Source of the DNA: Lineus longissimus
Taxonomy: Eukaryota; Nemertea; Pilidiophora; Heteronemertea; Lineidae
Assembly: GCF_910592395.1 (NCBI RefSeq)
Contig: NC_088312.1
Span: 4,962,001 to 5,022,000, forward strand
Direction: 5' to 3'
DNA: 60,000 nucleotides
Under the pieces are notes generated by a model. The model searched no databases and had not been told where the DNA came from. It saw nothing but the letters and a program-made list of their open reading frames with translations. Positions 49,576 to 60,000 of this stretch are shown here, piece by piece. Made by a program: the position numbers and the translations under genes. Each line of letters starts with the position of its first letter. The first letter of the stretch is position 1.

Positions 49576-50604
49576 TTAACCCATTAGGCGCCATATCGCC
49601 CTCTGCCGCCCTGTTCATTTTGTGCCGTATCGCCCTAAGCCGCCCTGAAGTTTAGAGGCCGTTATGGAATACTTGTGGCGACAACAACCAAACACCAACA
49701 TCGATTCCAGGTGGCTGGCATCCTAATCATCATAATTCATGCATTTTTTTCATATGGTCGTGTGGAACGATTGAGTGTATTTTGAAGTTGAAGTTCGGGT
49801 GCCCGAGGTTTGACCTAGCTTACTGCGACACAGAAATTCTATTGTAAGCGTACTTTGTGTACAACATGTACAATGGCGAATCATCTATTGTCCGTTCAAG
49901 ATGTGTTGGCGAACCTTGACGAGAGTGATTATGATGCCAATGAGAGTGGGGATGATGAGGAGGACCACTGGGGGGTCCAGGGGGGGGGGGGTCAGATATG
50001 GATGTCGAAGGGGGTTATGACGAAATTGAAGAAGTAAGTTTTGCACAAGTTTTCGTGCATGCTTTCTTGCCATTTGGCGCCAATTTCAAACTAAAGCAGA
50101 CGATCTGTGTTCGGGTTGATTTTATCGTTGTGTAGTGATTGAGGGTGTGGTTGGGGGTGGGGGGGTGGGTGCCCTGCCACGCCCCCAAGATAGCTAAAGG
50201 TGTTGCAGGTGCATTGTTTTGGTTTTATTCACTGTAATGATGATGAGGTGAGGTGGAGTTGGGGTAATCTGTAAGCTGTAACTAATGTTGCTGACATGTA
50301 CCCAACAATTCATGCCTATACAGGCAATATGGGCACCAAAATTAAATTTCATTGATTTTTGATCATGGTCCGGGTCAGGGGGGGTTAATTTTCACTATTT
50401 TTTACATTTTTGAAGAAAAATATGTTGTAACATGTCCATCATGTTCTAAGGATCAAAATAAATATATCTTGTAATACATCATCTCCAACTTGTTCTATCT
50501 CATTTGTGCAAAAACCAAAGCATGGTCGAAAATGTGAAAAACTGTAAAAACCTCTGAGAGAAAAGCTGCATTTAATTTTAGACGTCTGGCGCCTAATGGG
50601 TTAA
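49576..50604 (+). mobile_element. piggyBac-like element with TTAA duplications, non-autonomous
   Basis: TTAA (49576-49579) followed by CCCATTAGGCGCCA, and at the other end TGGCGCCTAATGGG followed by TTAA (50601-50604). TTAA target duplication and CCC-starting termini are diagnostic of piggyBac transposons. Inside, 49873-50037 codes an acidic start (MANHLLSVQDVLANLDESDY ... SGDDEEDHW) ending at a GTAAGT. It resembles the acidic N-terminal exon of piggyBac-type transposases, but no DDE catalytic part follows in the 1,021-bp element. It is either an internally deleted copy or a derivative with a captured first exon. Confidence 0.8.
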
Positions 50605-51160
50605 AGATAAAATCTTTAACCATGTTTTTGGCAATCCACGAAATTCTTATTCCAGGTATTTTGATACCACGGTCTTTTTTTTGTATCAGATGTACATTGG
50701 CGGCATTAAATGTGCACTTGTTCAACCTAAATAACAATTAAAGGATTTAACGGTGGGCTGTCTTTCCAGTCTGTATAGTTAAAGGTATTCTTTTGTGACA
50801 CGCTTTCCACAGCGGTTCTGCTAATAATCTTATCACCAGACATAAGGCCCCTTTAACAATCCAACACATTTAAATGCCCACTACACAACAATGTAGGAAA
50901 TTATGTCACCCCATTTAGAATGGATAATAATAGCAATGGAGGTGGGGTTCCTGGAAGCCTATATGTTCGTAAACAGGCAAGTCATACTGCAAACAGTCCA
51001 CGGAGCGAGCGGGCCAATGGAAGTTGCCTTCAAATCAGGTTTTCCCAAATCAATGACGTTTGTTGTGATGCGTCGATCAAGATACGTGTATTAATGGAGA
51101 AAGTTTCTGGAGAGAGTTTGATTGTGACTTGGAGAGGAAAAGAGCACAGAAGTTAATACA

Positions 51161-54100
51161 ATGTTGTTGTGGATTGGATTTATGTTCATTACGGCCGCAC
51201 AGGCTTACCAAGGTAGGTAGAGGAAGGGAATAAACCATAATATGTAGGTAGATACAGGGTTCTTGTTCATCAGCTCAGGTATTCATATGTACAAAATAGG
51301 TTTATCAGGCCTTAATTGATTTATTTTGTTAAGTACAGAATAAGAGAGAAATAAGGTGCATAAATAAGGTTTAGTGGGGTCCACAAATAAGGTGTACTGG
51401 GGTCAAATAAGGTGTACTGGTGTACACAAATAAGGTGTACTGGGGTCAAATAAGGTGTACTGGTGTTCACAAATAAGGTGTACTGGGGTCAAATTAATTG
51501 GAAATCAACCGATATTGACAGATTTCCAAAATACTTCACGTAGGGTATCCCAATCAGGTCATCTGAAGTGGTCCACACAACTTAATCCAGTGACTCCACC
51601 TTGTTTTCAGTGCTTCACGTTCGTTCCGCAAAGGGTTCACAGAGTTTTACATGGGCCGAAGCAAATGCAGAATGCCAAAAACGTGGCATGAATTTGGCAT
51701 CGCGGAGTCAGCTTCAGACCGCATTTCAAGAAGGCCTGGACGTCTGCCGGTGTGGTTGGATACGAAAAAAGATCGCTCTCAAACCTATCCAGTATCCAAG
51801 AGCGGGATGCGGAAATAAACGGAAAATAGAAGTCTGCAACCAGGCTGCTGGAGCTGTGGCTGCCATTTTTGGAAATTCAAATGCTGCCCATGACGCATTT
51901 TGTTATTCACCCAAAGGTAAATGCATGGTTTTGTATTTGATACCCTAAACTTGCTGCAACAAATGATACCATGTGAACGTGTGTTCTGACATGAACGCAA
52001 GTAAAGCATTTCCTTGGCATATAATGTACATGTAGTGTAAATCAAATGTCAATACTTGATAATACTGTTACCTCAAATGCTACAACAGACACAAAATTCA
52101 ACTTTTTCTACTGGTTTCAAATTGTCTTCACTCCTTCTGATTTCTATATCTAATGTTTCAGGAGAGTCACCAGAAATGTCAACTGAAATCTGTGACACAG
52201 ACCGAGACACAACCTTAAAGTGTAGAAAAAACAACAGTCTCCTTCTGATACTAGAAGTCAAAAGATACATGACGCAAACTTGCCGTGGTGAAATTTCCAA
52301 TATCACCGATCACTTTCCTGCCGTTGCTGGACAGTGCAGCTTGAAACAACACTGCAAGGTGTCGCTGGCAAATCTGCGCCTCCAGGACACAGATGTCAAC
52401 AATTTGTGTACATGCGCTTCCATTAGATACAGATGTATAGTTGGTAGGTAAAACATTTCGGAGGGGTCTTATTGATCACCATTTCATTTGTCTTTAACAC
52501 TATGTCTTACTAGTCACCCAGGCAAAAATGTCTTCCACCTCTAGTTTGATTGAACAAATACTTCTGAGGTGAAGATATCAAAGTCTCTCTCTGGCTTGAA
52601 ATTCATTTTCTATGCTCTCTATTTGGCTGGTGCACATAAAACAAGGGGCAGAGGTACTGATCACTATAGAGTTCAACCATCAAATCTGAAACATACATGT
52701 ACAACCACATTAAAACCTCTTCTATACATGCAGTTTCATCAAACTTCATACTCTGTATTGTTTACTTTTCAGATATTCCTGTCTTTGACATCTGTCCAGC
52801 GACCAAAACAGAACTGACTGCCCCCGAGGGCTACCTCACCGGACCAAAGTACCCCAACCCTATGCCGAACATACTGAACATAATGCAGTGTAACTGCACA
52901 ATAAAATCATCGGGAAAATTGACATTTTTGATACAAGATATTAAACTCCATCGAAATGTTAACATAAAGGAGTGTCAACAAAATCTTGGCATTATGGGGC
53001 CATCTGAAAATACCCCTCTGAATTCAAATACTCTTTCTTGCGCTGATAATGGGTATGAGGAAAGGACAATTTTCACAACTGTCAGTGATTGGACATCGCT
53101 TTTGTTTTGGAATCGTCCGGAAAACTATGATGACACTGGCGGCGATTACGGAGATTACGAACCAGAGGATATCAGTGGAGGAAGATTTCTCATGAAATAT
53201 GACAGTAAATTAGTCAGTAAGTATCATTACCAAAATACTATGACATCTCCATGTTCAAACCCCCAGGGACCTATTAACCAATCAGTACACTATTAAAACA
53301 TAGGTTTCTGGCTTTTGGATGAACATTTTTCCATGTAATTCAATGAAAGGCTGATATACACATACCAAGAAATATATCAATTATTTATCTATCAGATATT
53401 AAAGCACTGTCTAATGCAGGTCAACGGTGTAATTGATGAATAGGCCTACTCAAACAAGAGCTACAACCCAAGAATGTGGGCCCCATGTGGGTCAATGCGG
53501 AAGTGACAGGATAATGAGTTCATTAAATCAGATCTGCATGATGTCACTATAATCATCAACTAATTACCCTAAATTGTCATTATTTTAGTTGCCTGAATCA
53601 CCAACATCACGTCATGCTGTCATATGAACTAAACATGATTTAACCCATCATTTTTCCTCTTTTCTGACGACCATTTTTTATCAGCTTGGTTGTGACCAAG
53701 CCAATATGACCCGACCACTTGATGTAGTGTCGAGCTATTTCCAACAGACAGCTTTTTCCATTTCCATTAATGTGCATTACAGATGGCAGCTCAACGAACC
53801 CAAAAATTGAATGAAACAAGACTTTTTACACATGTGTGGTATCCTTGATAAGGCAATGAAAAAGCAGGAAAATAGCACTTTCTCAACCAAATGAACAAGA
53901 AGGTTGCAGTAGTGCATTGCTAAATATCCCAAGAAAACATATATACAACTCTGTCAACTGATGACTACATCTTTTGTGTCTTTTCAGAAGGAAGCGACTT
54001 TAAGCTTGTCTGTGAACGTACATGGGATGTTGCACCACCTATTATTAATTCTCAAACTTTACCGCCATCCACTGCTTTAACCACACTGGTTGCAGTACCG

Positions 54101-55680
54101 CCATCACCTCCAGGACAGATAAATCAAGGTATGTCTTTGGTCCCAGAATCCCAAACTTGATCACAAAATAGATAATCATTGTATATTTTACATCTATTTG
54201 TATTTCAAAACAGGAAGGTAAAATGAATTGAGAGCTGATCAAGTAAGTGTCAGTGATAACATTTTAAGCCCTTTAAACAATATTGGGCAACTTCTTGATG
54301 TAGGAGGATACAGGAAAACCCGGAAACTACGCTGGCAGAGAGAGAGTGACCTTCTCTGTCACAAAGTCGTGCCCTGACCGGGGTCAAACTGAAGACATTG
54401 GAGGTGACAGGTGCTGATGTATTATACTATTTAAATTCCATCATCGGTCTTCCGCCACTCTCTCTGCCCTACAAAACACAGAAGTGCTGCTCCCTTTAAA
54501 GTTATCATAAAGCTCCTGATCCTGTTCATTGTAATAGCTGCTCGGACTTACAGACAGTAGAGAAATTATTCAAGTACACATTGGGTGAACCTTCCGACAC
54601 CCCCACCATGTGCACTTCTTTTCTGCTTGCATTATCCTGTTCGTTCGACTATTTTCAGGTGTTATCATTGGTGCAGCAGTGGGAGGGGGTCTCCTCATTA
54701 TAATCATTGTCATCCTAGTTATTTTCATCATTAGAGGGTAAGTAGCCAGGTGGCGACATTTTGTCACTTGTGATATATCGAGTTAATGTCTCACGGGCAA
54801 ACTGTACTTCGAACAATTTTAAATGCTTTCTACTTACTCTTTAAGTTAAGGTAAGGATCACATGTAGCATGACAGCCAGTCGCAGACATAAAGTTACACA
54901 ATTTCTATATAGAGCGATGTGAGTTTGCATAATCGGAGCAAAAAGACAGGCGAATTGTCAGGCGAGGTAATGATCTTGTCCCCAAAACTGCTCCTGGTTG
55001 GTCTGATTTCAAAAAGGTTTAACAGAGAGCTGAAGCATTGACCAAAGGACATATTTTTGCTGTAGAATTAAATCGAACGTAACTAATCTATTTGAGAACA
55101 GATTCATAAATTTCCCTTCTACACCAACTCATTATTCGTTATATTTTCTTTCAGAAAACGACGAACAAAAAAAGGTTTCCAAAAACCTCCAATTGGAGGG
55201 CAAACAAGCGAAGGGCAAATAGCAAATCCATCCTATAATGCCGCAATTAGAAATGATACGATAGGTAACCAGAACAATTTAGAAGCACAAGCAGTGTCAG
55301 GATACAATTATATCGACGAATCTGACCTTGATCGGGACAATGTTGAGTTTTATTCGACACCAGATTTGGCCAATGGCGTAGTCGAGGAGAGCATTTATGT
55401 TAATGATGAAATTAGTAGGATGGACTGTGTTCGTGGTAGCTACGAAGCTCTAAACCCAAAATACATTGAGCGCCAAGATTCAAATATCTACGAAGGTTTT
55501 GATGAACCGAAAAAGAAAGGTGTTTCGAGTAAAGCGTCGGGTAAAAGTAATACAAGTGGACATTCATATGCTAAGTATGAAAGGGCGCCGCCTGACGGAA
55601 TTGAGGAGGAGAATGTATACGATGATTGTGTACCACAAGCACAACAGGAGGAAGATATGTATGCCTCTGTTGATGATTAG
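51161..55680 (+). CDS. receptor G: Link, SUEL-type lectin, CUB, short stalk, TM, tyrosine tail (609 aa)
   Basis: Exons 51161-51212, 51611-51916, 52162-52443, 52773-53216, 53988-54128, 54659-54737, 55155-55680; phases 1,1,1,1,1,2. Signal peptide: MLLWIGFMFITAAQAYQG. Residues 18-119 are a Link domain (SFTWAEANAECQKRGMNLAS, QLQTAFQEGLDVCRCGW, YPRAGCG, DAFCYSP), the hyaluronan-binding fold of TSG-6, LYVE-1 and CD44. Residues 120-213 are SUEL-lectin-like (ICDTDRDTTLKC, LILEVKRY, QHCKVSLANLRL, ASIRYRC). Residues 214-361 are CUB (GYLTGPKYPNPM, CNCTI), completed by FKLVCE. TM: GVIIGAAVGGGLLIIIIVIL. Tail: ANPSYNA, GYNYID, SIYVND, LNPKYIE, NIYEGF, SYAKYE, NVYDDC, MYASV. Link plus CUB is also the TSG-6 combination, but TSG-6 is secreted and lacks the lectin. 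Hyaluronan or glycan binding is inferred. Confidence 0.9.
51349..51490 (+). repeat. minisatellite in intron 1 of G
   Basis: About seven copies, two of them degenerate, of AAATAAGGTGTACTGGGGTC in alternating short (about 20 bp) and long (about 24 bp, with CAC inserted) forms, making a higher unit of about 44 bp. Not coding. Confidence 0.85.
54300..54425. repeat. dispersed repeat fragment in intron of G (second copy near 13950-14030)
   Basis: GGAAACT, GGCAGAGAGAGAGTG, CCTTCTCTGTCAC and a following CTGA/GGGG block match, in order, GGAAACT, GACAGAGAGAGTTG, CCTCTCTATCAC and downstream bases at 13970-14030. Order and spacing are shared; the family is not identified. Confidence 0.4.
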
Positions 55681-58658
55681 ATCTGGAAACTTTAATGGGG
55701 AGGAGGGGGGGCAGAATTACCCTAAATAACGGAAACAGGTATCTCCCCCGCCCTCGGGAAGCTTTCATCCAGTGAGCAACTAAATGTGCTGTGAATGTTT
55801 TATTACAAACAGCAACATTTTGGACTATGCCACTCAAACAATAGAACCAACTCCCACATGCCTAACATTCGACAAGTGCAAAATTGGCCCAATTAGGCAT
55901 TCCGAACTTTCATTCGGACAATGTAGATATTTTATGTCATGATATTTTATAGTGTATGGAAAACAAATATATTTTGGTATTTATTCGAGATTTATACAAG
56001 TCTGAATAATCTATCTGGATTACATGATTGTACCTTTTTGTATTCATCTAGTCTGCGTAATATGGTAGAGAATATGAACTAGAGGCCCAAGGGCCTGGTG
56101 CTAAGCTGAGACATCAGCTTTTGCTGACAGGAGAAGATGTCCAGGCAGCTGCAAATGTGCTCAATTGTACTCCTTGGAAATGGTGCATTGTAGCACTGCC
56201 ATGTTGTGGTGCAACATGTGCAAAGGTGCAGCATTTTTTGTAAATTTTAGGCAGTTGTGTTTAGATATTCATGGACCGGTCATAGCCATTGGCCTCTTAT
56301 TGCGTTCTGGAAAATGTAACTTATGTCTTGTAAATGAAACACAAATAAACAAATGTTAACCTAAATAGTGTGTTTGTTGTGATTATCACATTATAGAGGG
56401 CATGAACATTGCCATATTAATTACCCCATCAGGTAGCTCTAAAGTACGTTGGATAATTACTCTAGTCTAAAAATAGTCTCCTCATCAAGATTATATGTTT
56501 TTAGTTTGCTGTTTGACAATATATTATCAGAAATTTTGCCCATTAATGACCACAGCAGGCAGACGTCATTGGTGTTGACACTGTTATGCAACAATATCGG
56601 GAAAACCGATATTTTTTCCCCACAATACTACAGAATATGATGAATTTTTATCTCTGACCATATTCACGAAATATAATATGTATATATATGACAATATTCT
56701 CTCGGTTTTAACATCTGATGAGAAACAATAGCAATGCCACAATTCTCCACGTAGTGAGAGATGCCTCGCTCCACAACAAGAGTAATCCCAGGATTCTTTC
56801 TGCGACAGAGGCAGCAGTAACCGTCGCCATATTTGGATATCGTCATGGTGTGTCCGTGCGGTAGTCGCTGTATAATTCGATCCTGTGATTGTGATGTCAC
56901 TTCTCTCTCAGTCGAATGTTACTCAATGTATTATGACGATACAAGCAGGAAAAGCGGCTGTAGGTAGCGAGGTAGACATCTCAGAATTCTTGGTTTCACC
57001 TGCATGTGAAGGCAATTCCACTCTGATGGCAGAGCCAATGAAGAGGAGAAGCCTTTATTACCAAAATGTTCTTGGTATGATGGGTTGGCTTGCTTGGAAA
57101 TAACCTTGTCAAAAAGCATTTGAAAACAGTATTTTATTTCATTGTACCCAGGGACTGACATTTTTTCCACTCCGACCATTATCCTTACTCTTTGGTGTAA
57201 TTCATTACTGATTTAGTATTAACTTGTCAGGTGGCAGCAAGCCATCAGCAGACAACTCGATTTGCAGTTGACACGTAAAGAGGAGAAAATGTCAGTTTCG
57301 GTCCTTATGAGTTACGAGTTAAGGTGTACCTTTCACTGTGGACCCACTGTTAGAACACACAGACTTACAACCGTGGCGCGAACAGCAACCTATCAAAGGT
57401 TTATCAACCTGGGCAGTAAAAGTATTGTACACAACAGAACAAAACCATTTGTATATAACAAGAATCTAAACCAGAAAAGAAATTTTCAAGTTAGTGAACA
57501 ATGTTAGTGTGAAAATGCAAAGAAACTTACCAGGCCGGAGAAACAAGAAGATGGAGAAATTACATACTCACACTCTTCTTAGTAATAGTTGTATAGTCAC
57601 TGATGCATGTCAAGTACGTGTAATACATGTAATACATAGCCATCAGCCAATCACTTCCTTCAGTCCAGGATCAGTAATGACATGAATCATGTCACAACCA
57701 TCAGTCCTGAGACCTTGGTACATTTTGATTGAGCCTACCTGTGGCAAAATGTGGCTGAATATCTAGCCACATTACAGCTGATGTTGTTGCTAACCAAATT
57801 CTCGTGAGGCAAAGAGATTTTTTAGACGGTTAGCCCCATTGGTTAAGACTATAGAGCTTTCATGCCCCAGTGCCAACAACCCTGGGATATGGAGATAAAC
57901 CACCGGAGTTGATGCAGAGATGTGTTGTTTCACTCCGAGGCCTGCAGTCCTTATGACCATGACCATGTTGCCAATTTGGACAAGAAGAAAATACTGCTGA
58001 CCAAATTCTCAAAGACTGAGCTCTGTTCAAAGTTAAGTTGAGAATGACCTGGAAAGAGGATCATGACTCCAAGACCGAACTGTAAGGGACAGATGCTGAC
58101 CTGAGAGCTACAGTCATACACAACAAACATCTCATCCTGTTGTTGAACAGTAAGAAGGAGAGCTCTTTTTGATGAAGCAATGTTTGCCCTGGCAATTTGA
58201 AAATGCTCCAAAACGTAACTTAATGGAATGTCTTCTCTTTCACAGCTTGGCCCACATGCGATGAGAAATCGTATGACAAAACTAAGCTGGAAATCTTTGA
58301 TAGAAGATTGGCAGTGACCCGTAATCAATGTTTTCTTAAAGCAAGCAGGAAGAAACTATTGAGTCGGTCACAAAATTCACCTCTGTTCAATCAATTGATA
58401 AGAAGGTAGGCCAAATGATAGGCATTTTGAATGCTATACAAACCATTATGAAGGTCTGCAGAAAGAAAAGTACACAGTAATACATGATATATCTCTTTTG
58501 AATCATGAGATTTTAGTCAGGTATACCAAATACATGCCACCATTGCTGGAAAAACCTTCATATTTTGAACCACAACATCTTGACTGGATAAATGGTGGTG
58601 GATTAAGGAAGTTGACTTTCATTTTTACAAATGGCTGAACCAGGGGGAACATTTGCAG
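55681..58658. other. 3' UTR of G and exon-free DNA upstream of H
   Basis: No signal peptide or ectodomain exon for receptor H could be found. A 125-codon minus-strand frame (57951-58328) is the longest open stretch and looks compositionally protein-like, but no family is recognised. Confidence 0.4.
56344..56349 (+). terminator. candidate poly(A) signal of receptor G
   Basis: AATAAA 664 bases past the stop, followed by a GT-rich stretch (GTGTGTTTGTTGTG) at 56368-56381, as expected downstream of a cleavage site. Confidence 0.5.
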
Positions 58659-60000
58659 GCGGTACAGAAGGTAATATCACCAGAGAGGGGCCTGCCAGAG
58701 AGACGGACAACAAAGGTACGGAGACAGTCTTGTTTTCTCTGATAAGAAAAAAAAACCTAAATGTTATCGTTTTCTCTGCCTTACAAAGTTACCACAGTGT
58801 CTTCCAGCAAGCCAAACAATTCACCACCAAATGCAATATAATGGAACAGAATTCCTGAATATCATCAATGTTATGAACTTTGAGATAACATGGTTACTAC
58901 ATGTATAATCATACATTACTCCCCCTATTTTCAGGTGTCATCATTGGTTCGACTATTGGAGGTTTGGTCTTCCTTGCCCTCATTATTGTAGCCATTGTCC
59001 TACTGGTGAGAAGGTAAGCATTAAATGAAGTGAAATCAGAAGACTTGTGAATTCCATTAGCCACAATTTAGTGACTTGGAAGTCAAAAGTGACTCGGAAT
59101 CTTTTTGTGATGGAATCTGAAGTGGGGTAATGGGAGGTGAATCTGTTTACTGAACAATATTTGGGGTCAAGCCTCTTTGTTCACTAAGCATTGCTGTTGA
59201 TACAATGTTTGACTTGCCACAGGCTTTTGCTTAAGGATGTTCTCTCAGTCTTTTATCAAAGCACTTTGTGTCTCTTACACTTACAGATATGGACGGCCTA
59301 CTAAGAGGCATCTAAAGAGAGCTATGCAGGGTGTTGAAAACAACGCTTCCCTTCACTCCCTCTATCGGCAGCCAGCATTCGCCCATCCGCATACACGAGT
59401 AATAGAGAGCATAACACTTGAAACAATAGAAGTTGAGAAACCGAAACTGAAAACCATTGAGGCATACTATTCTGCCTCTAATGAAGCAGTAGAGTTTGGT
59501 GAGGTTGATGCTAGTGTGTATCAAGATCCGATGCTAAACCTGGCACTAGCACAAGGGCGTTCCACAAATAGCGAACAGGTAGTGCAAGAAGAAGACACAT
59601 GTATTGATCGAACTTATCTGAAAAGTAGTTCCAAGAATGACAATCTGGCCATGGGTAAGACGACTCAGATTGAGGACTATGCCTATGTTGGCCCTGGTGA
59701 CCTTGAAATGATTAGTTCTGGTCTCCCAGAGGAAAGAACTGCAATAACCCAAGCTGATGTTCCAGAAGATAACGTGGCAAATTCCCATGAAAATGAAGAA
59801 TATTTTGTACCAGGGGACAATCAACCATGCTTAGAAGGCATCTCTTCCGAAACGAACAGGAATATTAACCCTGCTTTTGCTGGAGATGAGGATGATGAAA
59901 TGAACAATGTGAGGCTAAGCAGTGAAACAAATAAAGGGACTTACGAAAGCCTTCACCCTGACAGTAGTGAGAAAACCATTCACATGGACCTGGGAAAGGA
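58659..60000 (+). CDS. receptor H module: mini-stalk, TM and tyrosine tail, runs off the window
   Basis: Mini-stalk exon 58659-58715 (57 bp, phase 1-1, with one NIT sequon), TM exon 58935-59013 (GVIIGSTIGGLVFLALIIVA, then VRR) and tail exon from 59287, open to the window edge (at least 238 codons). Tail motifs so far: SLYRQP, SVYQDP, RTYLKS, EDYAYV, EEYFVP, GTYESL and the family motif NINPAF. The TM exon is closest to that of receptor G (GVIIG...GG). No ectodomain was recognised in almost 3 kb upstream. As with B and F, it may be an alternative 3' cassette for the gene before it, or its start may be too short or diverged to see. An alternative ATG at 58631 in the same frame would give a protein without a signal peptide. 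Confidence 0.7.

Noticed and set aside
58247-58408. plus-strand exon with phase-1 acceptor and phase-2 donor as the TM exon of another module
   Set aside because: The encoded peptide is polar and basic with no membrane segment, unlike every TM exon of the cluster.

Overview
Eukaryotic (metazoan) genomic DNA. Genes are split into many GT-AG exons, intergenic DNA is AT-rich and full of small dispersed repeats, and the protein modules (kringle, CUB, Link, SUEL-type lectin, mucin stalks, phospholipase D) are animal ones. Frequent ACATGTAC-type words and SINE tails with AAGCGCTTTGAG fit a lophotrochozoan such as a mollusc or brachiopod, but that is an impression; another marine invertebrate is not excluded. 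All gene structures here were built by hand from splice sites and reading-frame phase.

Layout. 1-3380: no convincing gene, 3' flank of phospholipase D. 3382-7664 (minus strand): eleven phase-consistent exons encoding the C-terminal half of a PLD1/2-type phospholipase D, including the second HKD catalytic motif. The exons for PX, PH and the first HKD motif are absent from the adjoining DNA. From 8144 to the right edge (plus strand): a head-to-tail cluster of eight related type I membrane-receptor modules, here called A to H.

The receptor family has a strict exon grammar. Signal peptide exons end in phase 1. Every extracellular exon (kringle, Link, SUEL lectin, CUB-like, Ser/Thr stalk) is symmetric 1-1. 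One transmembrane exon is 1-2, and a single intronless tail exon carries many tyrosine motifs. A = CUB-like; C and D = kringle + CUB-like; E = SUEL lectin + CUB; G = Link + SUEL lectin + CUB. B, F and H have a transmembrane and tail exon (with a stalk exon in F and H) but no recognisable signal peptide or ectodomain upstream. Each lies directly downstream of, or in line with, a complete gene (A>B, E>F, G>H). This suggests alternative 3' cassettes that swap cytoplasmic tails on a common ectodomain.

C contains one 9,372-bp mucin exon (about 3,124 codons) with two unrelated coding minisatellites (36 bp and 69 bp units). Tail A has tandem YxxM motifs, tail B has ITIM-like YxxV motifs plus a PxxPxK SH3 ligand, and tail F has tandem LYDD repeats. 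Tails A and F show frame breaks, A at a shortened G run and F near an A run; the end of F looks decayed over about 370 bp. Mobile DNA includes a 1-kb piggyBac-like element with TTAA duplications, a TA-flanked MITE, a fold-back MITE and tRNA-derived SINEs. The natural reading is a diversifying cluster of glycan- or matrix-sensing immune-type receptors; that function is inferred, not shown.
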